64,000 bases of DNA from an uncultured Muribaculaceae bacterium (GTDB lineage Bacteria > Bacteroidota > Bacteroidia > Bacteroidales > Muribaculaceae). Below, in pieces: positions 27,290-35,880 of this stretch. Within the stretch, counting starts at the first letter, position 1; each line of letters begins with the position of its first letter. The stretch is taken from NCBI GenBank assembly GCA_934675575.1, contig CAKUQQ010000002.1:192217-256216 (forward strand), given 5' to 3'. The notes under the pieces are model-generated. The model saw nothing but the letters and a program-made list of their open reading frames with translations, was not told where the DNA came from and searched no databases. A program made the translations under genes and the position numbers.

Positions 27290-27382
27290 ATGGCAATTGC
27301 AGTAAACATAGACGACCTACTTATATTCACTCCTCAAGCCTTAATTACTGACACAGCCTCTGCTATTTATCTATACCTTTAA
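27290..27382 (+). pseudogene. Remnant of a Schlafen/AlbA_2-type putative DNA-binding gene (N-terminal stub)
   Basis: A 30-codon frame begins MAIAVNIDDLL, then diverges (IFTPQALITDT...). From memory of family sequences, MAIAVNIDxLL is the usual start of Bacteroidales AlbA_2/Schlafen-domain proteins (ATP-binding, RecG-like C-terminal type), in which it continues into a VESxRIE motif. Here that motif is absent and the frame soon stops. It starts 7 bp after the ADP-ribosylglycohydrolase stop. The best reading is a truncated gene end left by deletion or insertion; a chance match cannot be excluded. Confidence 0.35.
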
Positions 27383-27418
27383 GTTATCTATACATACTTT
27401 ACAGAATGTTAATTTAAG

Positions 27419-27449
27419 GTTCAAAGGTGGCTTGTGGCTACCTTTGAAC
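27419..27449. repeat. Inverted repeat in AT-rich gap
   Basis: GTTCAAAGGT / ACCTTTGAAC is a perfect 10-bp inverted repeat with an 11-nt loop, followed by a short T-rich stretch on the plus strand. It may be a weak terminator for the ADP-ribosylglycohydrolase transcript or a mobile-element end. The rest of 27383-27669 shows nothing recognisable. Confidence 0.5.
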
Positions 27450-27669
27450 GTAATTTTAACACATCTCTTCATATAGATGATGTGGCAAACACATTGTGTC
27501 ACCAATATCATCTAACACCACTGCTGCCGCCTCTACGAGGCTTCCGCGTTATTCAAATAAAAGTGCCACATCGCTCCTGTGTAACGGCAAAGACCGAAAC
27601 AAGGACTCACGCCCTCATTTCGGCCTTATAACAACAAACGAAAATAAATATATTTTCTGCTATATCACT

Positions 27670-29202
27670 TTATTTAACCAGTTTCTTTGTCACTTGTGTG
27701 CTGCCGTCGCTATATGTGGTGCGCACCACATTCACGCCGTCAAATGGCTTGGAGCTTCCCATGCCCTGCAAGTTGTAGTAGCGCACTGCCACCACCTGCT
27801 TTGCGGTCTCCACACCGTCAACTCCTGTAGGCAATTTGTCTAAGTCAAACACTGCTTTCAGGTGATAGCCCACAGGTTTTGTGTATTCCGGTTCGGCGGC
27901 ACCAGCTTCTTTGTCGTAGTTCATCACACTGTTTGCCACATACTTATTCTCGTCAGCCGGTATTGCATAATAATACCATTCATCGCCCACTTTCACAAAG
28001 CTTGTGTTGCGTTCGGTTTGATTTGTAGGAATTTCTTTCACCATGTCGGCGGCAACCTTGCCGTACCAATACACCACATAGTCCACATAATATGGCGAAG
28101 CCGTTGACGTGAGCACTGGAATTATGTCTTTGAAATGCACGCCATAATGAGTTTTGGCCTCCATAGTGCCGTTATAAACAACGGTGCGCTCGTCATACAT
28201 TTCACAATCCATCTGCATGGCTTTGTTCGGAATAATCCACTTTTCCACAATGTTGTTAGCATCGGTCATCTCGTTGTATGCGTTGCGTGTTACGACTACA
28301 GAGTAGTTGTTTGGGCCAACCCACTTGGCAAGTTCAGCCTGAAAAGCGTCGGTGGTTTTTAACGACACCTCATAGCCCACGGCTCTCCAATCTTTTCCTT
28401 CAAGCCAATCGGTTTTGTAGCCGGCAGCTTTAAATGCAGCTTTTTGTGCAGCAGTCAAGCCAGTAAATGTTTTCCCGGTTCTCGACTCACACGGATTCTT
28501 CACATAACCGCCCATGCCTGCAGGCTCTATTGGCTTCAAAATGTCATCATAGCCTTCGCCATTGAAAAACGCCTTTTGCAGAGCAACTGATTTATCCTTG
28601 CCCTCTTCTTTAACAATGCCGGTTATTGTGTTGTCAAGGAAAATATCAATGTCGTTCACACCCTCAAAAAGATTAGTGCTGAATGTTATAGAGCAATCCA
28701 GAAATGCAACTGTGGCATAATTTCCACCAGAAACAAAATTCAACAAACCCAAGTTTTTTGTAAATGCCAGCGACTTTCCATCTTTTGAAATCGTTGCCTT
28801 AATAAATTCGTCATTTACACCTTTGCATAATTCATATTTCCCAGGATAATAGCTACTTTCTTCTTTTATGTTATATAACGCATAGACATCTTGTCCATTA
28901 GGATCCATCGCTACCTTCTGTTCTTTTTTAAACATAACAGCGTAAGTCCCATCACTTTCCTGTTCATACGTTCCATTCAATTTCTTATCTTCTCCATCGT
29001 AACCAAACATATTATATATGTCTATCGATTTAGGAGATTTGCTTTCATCAATGACAATTCTAACCGGAATAGAATCTTGAGTAAACCGTCCTGTTCCTTT
29101 CCCGACAACTTTATCAAACAAAAAGTAGCCAGTAACCGTCTTTGCCTGCACTAAGCCAGCGGCCGCAAGCAATAAGCAAAAAATTAATAGTAATTTTTTC
29201 AT
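27670..29202 (-). CDS. Secreted hypothetical protein with Bacteroidales C-terminal tail
   Basis: The 510-residue protein has a signal peptide (MKKLLLIFCLLLAAAGLVQA). The middle has several ~100-residue segments rich in aromatic and Gly residues (for example GRFTQDSIPVRIVIDESK, NYATVAFLDCSITFSTNLF, WEYY-type motifs) but no known catalytic signature. The end (TGVDGVETAKQVVAVRYYNLQGM, then SSKPFDGVNVV and STQVTKKLVK) is the common Bacteroidales C-terminal tail found on secreted or surface proteins. The gene is AT-richer than average in its N-terminal half. It has its own promoter about 225 bp upstream. Confidence 0.8.
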   Translation of the reverse strand: MKKLLLIFCLLLAAAGLVQAKTVTGYFLFDKVVGKGTGRFTQDSIPVRIVIDESKSPKSIDIYNMFGYDGEDKKLNGTYEQESDGTYAVMFKKEQKVAMDPNGQDVYALYNIKEESSYYPGKYELCKGVNDEFIKATISKDGKSLAFTKNLGLLNFVSGGNYATVAFLDCSITFSTNLFEGVNDIDIFLDNTITGIVKEEGKDKSVALQKAFFNGEGYDDILKPIEPAGMGGYVKNPCESRTGKTFTGLTAAQKAAFKAAGYKTDWLEGKDWRAVGYEVSLKTTDAFQAELAKWVGPNNYSVVVTRNAYNEMTDANNIVEKWIIPNKAMQMDCEMYDERTVVYNGTMEAKTHYGVHFKDIIPVLTSTASPYYVDYVVYWYGKVAADMVKEIPTNQTERNTSFVKVGDEWYYYAIPADENKYVANSVMNYDKEAGAAEPEYTKPVGYHLKAVFDLDKLPTGVDGVETAKQVVAVRYYNLQGMGSSKPFDGVNVVRTTYSDGSTQVTKKLVK

Positions 29203-29428
29203 AATACGTTAATTTTAAAAATGTTAATGAATTGATGTCCTTCAAAGTTGTGTTTTCAAGAACAAAAATTATTTTTCATGTGTTCACACTATTTCTTCGA
29301 CAAAACCAACAACTTTTCTAAATCGGTATTTTTTAAAGGTTGATTTCACGAAGTGTTTTTTCACAAGCCAACGCGACCGGTGTTTTTATGTGTTTATAAT
29401 CTCGTTGTCATGCAAGTATTTACGTTGG

Positions 29429-29460
29429 CAAATTTAGCGTACAGCTCCCATAAATCCAAA
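29429..29460 (-). promoter_or_regulatory. Promoter of the secreted-protein gene
   Basis: On the minus strand TTTG (29460-29457), a 20-bp spacer and TAAATTTG (29436-29429) match the consensus. The implied leader is about 220 nt. Confidence 0.65.
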
Positions 29461-29614
29461 TTTTCAACTCTTTAATTTGTAACATTTTCGCAATTTAGCG
29501 CCCTATGCGCCGCCACGACACACCTATTTTGCCACAAAAAATCGATTCTGGAGTCAGCCCAGCGCCAATATTTTGTTAATTAACATTAAATCACAGGAAT
29601 TTCTTGTCAAATGT

Positions 29615-29645
29615 TTTGCCAGTGTGAAAAACAGCCTTAACTTTG
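29615..29645 (+). promoter_or_regulatory. Promoter of small RNA unit, copy 1
   Basis: TTTG (29615-29618), a 19-bp spacer and TAACTTTG (29638-29645) are an excellent Bacteroidetes promoter. Similarity to the second copy at 36.8 kb starts right after the -7 box. Confidence 0.8.
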
Positions 29646-29649
29646 CACC

Positions 29650-29799
29650 AGTTTTCATGGTATTAGTTTTTAAGGTTATTAAATCAAAAACGTCGCGATG
29701 ACGTAACTGTTTTTTCATTGTTTAAGGTTTATGTTAATGGTATTAGAAGGTTAATTAGTTAAGCGATCCCCGATGTTGATATCGAGGATTAATTTTTTA
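29650..29799 (+). ncRNA. Repeated ~150-nt small RNA-like unit, copy 1
   Basis: The transcript predicted from the promoter runs into a terminator: ATCCCCGAT-gttgat-ATCGAGGAT (one C-A mismatch) and then T6. Most of the unit is conserved in inverted orientation at 36654-36802, including GCGATCCCCGAT, TTAATGGTATTAGAAGG, and a small CGTC/GACG hairpin whose loop differs between copies. Two related internal motifs, ATGGTATTAGtttttAAGGTTA and ATGGTATTAGAAGGTTA, occur in each copy. A 14-codon frame from 29657 (MVLVFKVIKSKTSR) overlaps it. No known RNA family was recognised. It sits upstream of the 29.9 kb operon but ends in its own terminator. Confidence 0.7.
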
Positions 29800-29890
29800 T
29801 ATACCATTACCTCCTCCCCAAAATCTGGCGTGTTGCCAAATCGCCGAAAATTCAATATATTCGCACAATCTTTGTTGCAATAATTCTTTT

Positions 29891-30211
29891 ATGAAGGAAT
29901 ACAAACGCAAACGACGCTCCACCGACCCCGTGCAAGAACTCTGCGCAGGGCAATATAACTTTGAGTATATTCTCAACCCCATGGGCGAGCAGCAGCGGCT
30001 CAAAGAGGAAAATGAGGCAGAAAGCCAAATACAGCTTCGCAAGTCGTCGCTGCCAGAAGCGCCAGAGCAACCATTGCCGCGCGCCCATGTGCCCGACACT
30101 GCGCCAGAGCAGCCGCACAAGCACACCTCTTTCTCCACCACGCAACTCGTGGCACTCATAGCCCTTGTTGCGATAATTGCCTCGGCCATAGTCTATGCCC
30201 TTGTGCGATAA
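29891..30211 (+). CDS. Small tail-anchored membrane protein
   Basis: The 106-residue protein has a basic N-terminus (MKEYKRKRRSTDPVQELCAG), a charged and Pro-rich middle, and a single C-terminal hydrophobic helix (about residues 83-104, LVALIALVAIIASAIVYALV). The soluble part should face the cytoplasm. No family is recognised. It is the first gene of a three-gene set (gaps 27 and 53 bp) with an exported beta-helix protein and a phosphoesterase. A near-consensus AATCTTTG 20 bp upstream may be its promoter. Confidence 0.7.
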   Translation: MKEYKRKRRSTDPVQELCAGQYNFEYILNPMGEQQRLKEENEAESQIQLRKSSLPEAPEQPLPRAHVPDTAPEQPHKHTSFSTTQLVALIALVAIIASAIVYALVR

Positions 30212-30238
30212 CCCTCCAACGCTAAAAACAGACGAAAA

Positions 30239-31849
30239 ATGAACAAGACAACTACCCTCATCATCATGCTTGTGGCAACCGCCCTGCTTGCCATCAAAGC
30301 CCAGGGCGCACCCAAGGCGGCCTTGCGCCACAGCCACGACGTGAGAGTGGCAGCAAGCGACTCTCACAAAGCCGACAAAGCCGCCGCCGACATGGTGTGC
30401 TCCGGCCACGACGACCAAGACGTGATTCAGCGCGCCATCGACGCGCTCGACAATGGCGGAACAGTGTATCTTGCCGCCGGCAACTACTATATCGACACTT
30501 TCCACCCCTCAACCGTGGGGCCTGACTACGCCATAAAGTTGCGGCTGCGCAACCCAGCCACAAAAGTCAAGCTGCAAGGCTCGGTGAGAGCCAACGGCCG
30601 ACCGGTGAGAGACGACCGCGCTTATGTCACCGGCACTAATCTGCAAGTCACGCAGCGGTGCTACGACAATCTTGCCGCCGACCGCCAGTGTGCCGTGATT
30701 CGCGGCGACGAGGACGCTTCGTTTGACGCAGTGATGTCGCAAGAGCTAACGGTTAACGACCTCACAATCACGCTCCCCGACAACCAGAAACCGATAATTT
30801 GCATCGACGGCTACTACCTCGGCGCGCTCAACGTCAACGACGCACGCGTGGGCACACACCTCTACAACCGCGACCCCAGTCCCGACCAAAAGTTCCGCAT
30901 AGGCGTTGACGGCTGCATAGGCATTCGCGGCCTGCAAGGCTCCAACAACGGCAGCGAGACCATCATACAATCCACCTATGCCGTAGGGCTTGGCGTGGGC
31001 TTTGCTCTGAGCGGCGAGCACCTGGTGGGCATTCAGCTTGGCGCTATAGGCAACAAATATGGCTACACGTTCAATGGATTCAAACACGAGGTGGGCGTGT
31101 GGTGCCACCCCATCACCCTCATCAACTGCTGCGACGAGGTGTCGGCCAACTATCCCTATTTTGGCCCAAACGAATATCGCCAGAACATAAATCTCATAAA
31201 TTTCAACATTGAGCACTACCCCACCATGTTCTCCAAGGGTGGTGACTATGCGCGCGAAGCCGTGCCTGGCCAGTGGGGTGGCAACATCGACTACGACATT
31301 CAGGACTGGGAACACAACATCACCAACTCACCAAACCGCCGTTTTTGGGCGGCCGACAGCAGCGGGGTGAACGTCAAGTCGCGCAACAACGCGCAAGCCT
31401 CGTCATACACAGCCGACGAGTTGCGCTGGATTGCCCCAAACATCAATCAAATAGTGTTCAACTCCACAGCCGGCAAGCCTGTGATGTGCCGGCGTGCCGG
31501 CGATTACGCCTCGGCTCGCGTAACATTCCGCAGCGTCAACGTCAAGCCAGGCGACATAGAGATAAAAGTGGGCTGGACCTATCGCAAGGTCAACCTGCCC
31601 AAGGTGTTTAGCACCACACAAGAAATGGCCGACTACATCTATCGCCACTTGTTCTACAGCACCTCTTGCCGCATAGCCCCTGCCGACAGCAGCGCAATCG
31701 ATGTGTGGAGCTGCCGCATGGGCGACACCCCTGTCAATGCCGACAACCTGCAGCTGCGCACAGGCGACACCGGTGTGAAAGCCGACATCACCTTGCTAAG
31801 CCGCGGTGCCGACAACCTGTGGATTGACCTCAACGGCAACAAAATGTGA
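30239..31849 (+). CDS. Exported right-handed beta-helix (pectate-lyase-like) protein
   Basis: The 536-residue protein has a signal peptide (MNKTTTLIIMLVATALLAIKA). Next comes the segment DDQDVIQRAIDALDNGGTVYLAAGNYYIDT, which is the standard opening of pectate-lyase-superfamily/GH55-type beta-helices. Further strands include TIQSTYAVGLGVGFALSGEHLVG-like turns. A beta-sandwich-like C-terminal part holds the repeated RVTFRSVNVKPGD and DNLWIDLNG. The fold is used by polysaccharide lyases, glycosidases and phage-type spikes. Catalytic residues cannot be assigned, so the substrate is unknown. It is coupled to the metallophosphoesterase gene downstream. Confidence 0.75.
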   Translation: MNKTTTLIIMLVATALLAIKAQGAPKAALRHSHDVRVAASDSHKADKAAADMVCSGHDDQDVIQRAIDALDNGGTVYLAAGNYYIDTFHPSTVGPDYAIKLRLRNPATKVKLQGSVRANGRPVRDDRAYVTGTNLQVTQRCYDNLAADRQCAVIRGDEDASFDAVMSQELTVNDLTITLPDNQKPIICIDGYYLGALNVNDARVGTHLYNRDPSPDQKFRIGVDGCIGIRGLQGSNNGSETIIQSTYAVGLGVGFALSGEHLVGIQLGAIGNKYGYTFNGFKHEVGVWCHPITLINCCDEVSANYPYFGPNEYRQNINLINFNIEHYPTMFSKGGDYAREAVPGQWGGNIDYDIQDWEHNITNSPNRRFWAADSSGVNVKSRNNAQASSYTADELRWIAPNINQIVFNSTAGKPVMCRRAGDYASARVTFRSVNVKPGDIEIKVGWTYRKVNLPKVFSTTQEMADYIYRHLFYSTSCRIAPADSSAIDVWSCRMGDTPVNADNLQLRTGDTGVKADITLLSRGADNLWIDLNGNKM

Positions 31850-31902
31850 AATTAAGCCACAATAGGCAGTCCGCCATGTTTTTTCTCAAACCCCAACAAT
31901 CG

Positions 31903-33612
31903 ATGAAGCACTTATTGCTATTAGTCATAGCCACCCTTGTGGCAATCTCGGCATCAGCCGCCGTCAGCTTGGAAGTCAGCACCACCTCCGGAGCCGACTC
32001 CACCACCATCTTCTATCGCGACGCGCCTGCCGGTGCTTGCATATCAGTCCACAAGCACCCATCAGTGCTCGCCATGCGGCCAGAAATCACCGTAGGCGAG
32101 CACGGCAAGTTTGGAATGGTGACATTCGCCCTCGACCCCGGCACCTACACAGCCACATGCACTTCGGCCGACGGCAGCACACTTGCCGCAAAACAATTCT
32201 CCATAGCCGAGCCTAAGGTGTCGGGCACCAGAATAGTGGTGCTTAGCGACACGCACACACTCGCTCCGTCGCTCATCAAGCAAGACGGCAAAGCCTTGCA
32301 GAGTGCCGAAAACGGCGACTTCAAGCTCGTGCGCCAAAGCGCCGAGGTGCTCACTTCGCTCATCGACAGCATCAAGGCCATGCGTCCTGCACTTGTGCTC
32401 ATAACCGGCGACCTAACCTACAATGGAGAAGCGGCAGCACACCAGTTTGTGGCGAGCCAACTCCAAGCTCTCGACCAAGCTGGCATAAAGTGCCTTGTGA
32501 TTCCAGGCAACCACGACTGCAACAACCCCTACGCCCATTATTTCGACGGCGACAAGACCACACCGACACCCACCGTGACGCGCGCCCAGTTTGCGCAAAT
32601 CTATAGCCATGCCGGCTATGGCGAAGGCTCTCAGCGCGACACAGCCTCGCTGAGCTATGCGTGCGAGCCTATTGAGGGACTTGTGGTGATTGGCATCGAC
32701 TCCAACCGCGACGAGGAAAACCGCCTCACAAGCCGAGGCGACAGTTCCGACCTCTATCACAACGCTGGGCGCGTCAAGCCCCAAACACTGGCATGGGTGG
32801 CACAGCAAGCCCAGGCGGCTCACCGCCAGGGCAAGCGCGTGATAGCCATGATGCACCACCACTTGCTTGAACACTTCGACAAAGAGGCCGACCTCACACC
32901 AAACTACATCGTGGCGGCTCACGACACCGTTGCCGACGCACTCATGCACTGCGGCATATCGGCCGTGCTCACAGGTCATTTCCATGCCACCGACATTGCT
33001 CGTGCCCACAACGCATCGGGCACCGACTCCATTTTCGACATAGCCACAGGCTCTGCCGTCACCTACCCCAACTATTGGCGCGTGCTCACGCTCGCCCCCG
33101 ACGGCCAGCTCTCCGTGGCCACCCGTCAGCTTACCGCCACGCCGTCGTGCCCACAGCTCCAAGCCACAAGCCGACAGACCATAGAGCACAATGCACCAGC
33201 CATCATGCGGAGCATGACGAGCCGCATGTGGCCAAAGCTGCAAGGCAAAATCAAGCGCATACCATTTGCCGGGCAACTGCTAAAGCTCCCTGACAACTCT
33301 GCCGACATGGCCGACACTCTCATCACACGCTTTGGCGGTATGGCAGCGCAAGCCTATCTCACATTTCTTGAGGGCAATGAGGGGCAAAAGGCTACCGACG
33401 CTCTCATATCGGCAGGCAAAGCCGAAATCAACGACTACGCCTCAGCCGTCACGCGTCGCATAATCAGAGGCAAGGTGCTGTCTATGTTGTCAAAGTCGGT
33501 CATGCCGCGCATTGAGCCGCTTATTATCAGCGTGCTTCACGATGTCAACGCAGCCGACACCACGCACCCGTCAGTCACCAACGACCTCTTCCTCACCCTC
33601 CCCCTAAAATAA
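31903..33612 (+). CDS. Exported calcineurin-like metallophosphoesterase
   Basis: The 569-residue protein starts MKHLLLLVIATLVAISASAA (signal peptide); upstream in-frame starts at 31846 and 31876 would block the signal. After an N-terminal beta-domain it shows the metal-binding series VVLSDTH (DxH), LITGDLTYNGE (GD), IPGNHDCNNPY (GNHD), MMHHHLLEH and LTGHFHATD (GHxH), ending the Mn/Fe site. The C-terminal ~150 residues are helical, of unknown role. It probably acts in the periplasm on a phosphate ester. Its stop is 5 bp from the stop of the convergent nuclease gene. Confidence 0.9.
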   Translation: MKHLLLLVIATLVAISASAAVSLEVSTTSGADSTTIFYRDAPAGACISVHKHPSVLAMRPEITVGEHGKFGMVTFALDPGTYTATCTSADGSTLAAKQFSIAEPKVSGTRIVVLSDTHTLAPSLIKQDGKALQSAENGDFKLVRQSAEVLTSLIDSIKAMRPALVLITGDLTYNGEAAAHQFVASQLQALDQAGIKCLVIPGNHDCNNPYAHYFDGDKTTPTPTVTRAQFAQIYSHAGYGEGSQRDTASLSYACEPIEGLVVIGIDSNRDEENRLTSRGDSSDLYHNAGRVKPQTLAWVAQQAQAAHRQGKRVIAMMHHHLLEHFDKEADLTPNYIVAAHDTVADALMHCGISAVLTGHFHATDIARAHNASGTDSIFDIATGSAVTYPNYWRVLTLAPDGQLSVATRQLTATPSCPQLQATSRQTIEHNAPAIMRSMTSRMWPKLQGKIKRIPFAGQLLKLPDNSADMADTLITRFGGMAAQAYLTFLEGNEGQKATDALISAGKAEINDYASAVTRRIIRGKVLSMLSKSVMPRIEPLIISVLHDVNAADTTHPSVTNDLFLTLPLK

Positions 33613-33617
33613 CAATT

Positions 33618-34742
33618 TCATTTGCCACCCTTGCGCCGATTGCACTCACGGCAAAGCATTTGGCAATTACTCTCCACTGTACGGCCACCCTTACACCACG
33701 GGGTTATATGATCTCCCTCCATAAGCTCAAAATCAAACTCCTCTCCACACATAGCACATTTGTGCTTTTGCCTCTCCCACGCGGCAAGTTTCGTTTTATC
33801 ATCAAATGTACGCAAGTCAAGATAATGCTCATCACCAGTAAGCACATACGGTATTATTCCTATCGGCTTTTTGATTTCACTGTCTCCCATCAACTCTGAA
33901 ATACGACATCCTATTTTTACGGAATCTAAAGTCTGCCCACCAAACGTGTCATACAAAAAAGCCCAATCAACACCTTTCATAACTTTTTTAAAGCGTTTTA
34001 CATCAAAATTGGTTGATGACCAATTAATTACATTCTGAAAATACGACCACAGGTTATTGGCATTTGGATCATGCTGATGTTGCGCCATATAATCCACAGC
34101 ACATTTTGGACTTCCTGCACGCGTCTCATGCTCTGCAATCCACTCCAACGCTTTTGCCAAGAAATCCTGTCTTATAGGACTACCATTCACAAGATCCTTT
34201 GCCAAACGATATGCTCCGCAATTAGACTTTGAAAAATGCCGTTTTGCATCACTCACAAATGGGCCTGCATAAACTGCATTATTCATCTCTTGTTCCTTTA
34301 GTTCCTCGCCAGCAATATTTATAGTTTTAAACCACTCCAATTTTTCAGACGGTTCACCTTCACAAACATACACAGATAACTCATAGTTCAATATGTGCTT
34401 TTGAACATCGACTGGTTGATTAAAGAAATTTTTAAACTCATAGCTGAATTTTCCTGCCACATACTCACAAATAGAAAGCGTCCTCTGTTGTCCGTCCATC
34501 ACCTCATAAGGACATTCTGCATCATCACTACGCCTTACCCAATACATCACATTCAGCGGATAACCTTTCAGTACAGTATCAATTACAGCTCTTTGTTTTT
34601 TATCATTATATATAAATTCTCGTTGATAAGGCGGACGTATGTCAAGACGGCCATCATACCCACGCACCCCTTGTTCTTCATTGTTCACATAACCATTTGT
34701 TATCTCTCCAACCGTCACCTCCATTCGTTTAATCGTCATCAT
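33618..34742 (-). CDS. DUF262 plus HNH nuclease, partner of the EcoRI-family methyltransferase
   Basis: The 374-residue protein has an N-terminal DUF262 (ParB/Srx-like) domain with IRPPYQREFIYNDKKQRAVI and DGQQR (83-87). The C-terminal HNH nuclease carries CAMCGEE, LMEGDHITPWCKGG and LCRECNRRKGG (four Cys plus His for zinc and metal). DUF262-HNH proteins occur in restriction-type defence systems (GmrSD-like), where the DUF262 part hydrolyses NTP and the HNH part cuts DNA. It overlaps the end of the methyltransferase frame by 14 bp, so the two formed one translationally coupled unit. In this window the methyltransferase is split. The gene is AT-rich relative to neighbours. Confidence 0.85.
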   Translation of the reverse strand: MMTIKRMEVTVGEITNGYVNNEEQGVRGYDGRLDIRPPYQREFIYNDKKQRAVIDTVLKGYPLNVMYWVRRSDDAECPYEVMDGQQRTLSICEYVAGKFSYEFKNFFNQPVDVQKHILNYELSVYVCEGEPSEKLEWFKTINIAGEELKEQEMNNAVYAGPFVSDAKRHFSKSNCGAYRLAKDLVNGSPIRQDFLAKALEWIAEHETRAGSPKCAVDYMAQHQHDPNANNLWSYFQNVINWSSTNFDVKRFKKVMKGVDWAFLYDTFGGQTLDSVKIGCRISELMGDSEIKKPIGIIPYVLTGDEHYLDLRTFDDKTKLAAWERQKHKCAMCGEEFDFELMEGDHITPWCKGGRTVESNCQMLCRECNRRKGGK

Positions 34743-35265
34743 GTTTTTTCAGTTTTTTATTTTTAATTAATATTCTTGCATAAGACTCTTTCCCTTTTAT
34801 AGTAAAACGATGACCATAATTAGGATTATCTGCCATATATCTATCTAATCCCAAAATATCGAACTGCTCGGGACTATACTTTGTTAGAAAAGTTACAGGC
34901 ACCCCCATTACACCATCATAATCACACGGAATGTTTGCAACTTTTCCTACTTCTATTGCATCATAATTGTCATACTTCGGGTATTCTTTTGATGTATATT
35001 TACAAACCAGGTCCAAGTCTTCGTGCCTTTTGGGTATGTCCAAATTTGTGTACCAGCAGATATTCCCAAAACTTCTCCATTTTTGTCCAAGTTCATCTTG
35101 TCTATATCGAATAGCACGAGCCTCATAATCATTTGGCACTCTAAATTCCATATCGCCAGATTTATAGCCCACCCACATTTTATTCCTCATCAACAATGGA
35201 AAAATTTCTTGGTAAGTGGCATTGTTTTGATTTCCGACAATCAAAAATTTTTTATGATACGTTAT
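34729..35265 (-). pseudogene. EcoRI-family adenine-specific DNA methyltransferase, C-terminal half
   Basis: The frame contains ITYHKKFLIVGNQNNATYQEIF, GNICWYTNLDIPKRHEDLDL and DYDGVMGVPVTFLTKYSPEQ, which belong to the C-terminal half of EcoRI-family N6-adenine methyltransferases. The NPPF catalytic motif and SAM-binding start are missing. Upstream of Ile-Thr the frame runs into the palindromic repeat at 35268-35376. The matching N-terminal half is at 63018-63543 on the opposite strand. The two halves share ATAACGT (35259-35265 here) at the break, and joined there they give 1056 bp, exactly 352 codons including the stop. Confidence 0.9.
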
Positions 35266-35267
35266 GA

Positions 35268-35376
35268 CGTTATACGCGTACCTTTGGCACGCATTGTCGG
35301 GTTGCAACGGAGACCCACGACCGTCGCTGTCGCTCCTCAGTCGTGGGATACCTGTAAACGTGTACCTTCGGCACAC
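35268..35376 (-). repeat. Structured palindromic repeat (REP-like), copy R1
   Basis: Read on the minus strand the ~109-nt element holds three hairpins: GTGTGCC-GAA-GGTACAC, a central CCCACGAC...GTCGTGGG, and GCGTGCC-AAA-GGTACGC, ending in GCGTATAACG. It is an inverted copy of the elements at 35661-35760 and 63631-63740. It directly abuts the broken methyltransferase half. Confidence 0.85.
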
Positions 35377-35469
35377 TACCGCATTGATTGGGCGTAGTGT
35401 CGCCTCGCTGTCGCTGGCTGTGATGTATGTTGACTGCCGTTGTTATCGCGTATTTGGTTGTGGCGTATG

Positions 35470-35560
35470 CTGCAGGCTTTGGCATATTTTGTGGTTAGTG
35501 TGGTTGGCTGTAGGCTTTGGCATGTTTTGTAGTTAGTGTGCGTTATTGGCTGTAGTGTGT
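35470..35560 (+). repeat. G/T-rich tandem imperfect repeat
   Basis: Two adjacent units of 38 and 42 nt (35470-35507 and 35508-35549) share CTG(C/T)AGGCTTTGGCAT(A/G)TTTTGT and TTAGTGTG. A third partial unit follows. The strand is strongly G/T-biased from about 35455 to 35650. No gene is supported here; the many open frames on both strands are side effects of the composition. Confidence 0.7.
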
Positions 35561-35660
35561 CTGGTGTGTGGTTGTTGTGGGGAGAGGTTGTGGTTGAGAG
35601 TAGTAGTGGGTCGTTGTTGTGCGTTGTGAAGAGAGTGGGAGGGGGAGCCCTGGAGGGGCT

Positions 35661-35760
35661 CGTGTGCTGGTAACCTCCGACTGAGGAGCGATAGCGACGG
35701 TCGGAGGGGTGTGGGAGGCATACACTCAATGCGTGCCGGAGGTACGCGTATAGCAGCGCC
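35661..35760 (+). repeat. Structured palindromic repeat (REP-like), copy R2
   Basis: The element has the same order of parts as R1 and R3 but with compensatory changes in the central stem: CTCCGAC / GTCGGAG instead of CCACGAC / GTCGTGG. The conserved loop TGAGGAGCG and the terminal GCGTGCC-GGA-GGTACGC hairpin are kept. It is oriented opposite to R1, 285 bp away, and ends 85 bp before the xpt -7 element. Confidence 0.8.
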
Positions 35761-35821
35761 ATGCGTGCGGTGCTGTCGGGCTGGCTGCTGCACTATTAAA
35801 AATGGAAAAACGTGGCAAAAG

Positions 35822-35852
35822 TTGTGCGGGAGTGCGGCTTTAGTTATTTTTG
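35822..35852 (+). promoter_or_regulatory. Promoter of xpt
   Basis: TTG (35822-35824), a 20-bp spacer and TATTTTTG (35845-35852) precede the ATG at 35881. The leader is about 20 nt, too short for a purine riboswitch. Confidence 0.75.
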
Positions 35853-35880
35853 TGTCACAAGACAAAAGACAGCGTGAATT

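Noticed and set aside
35264..35865. Several frames around the palindromic repeats with peptides like SLLSRG
   Set aside because: They derive from the hairpin repeats and G/T-rich DNA; the same peptides recur wherever the repeat occurs, in changing frames.
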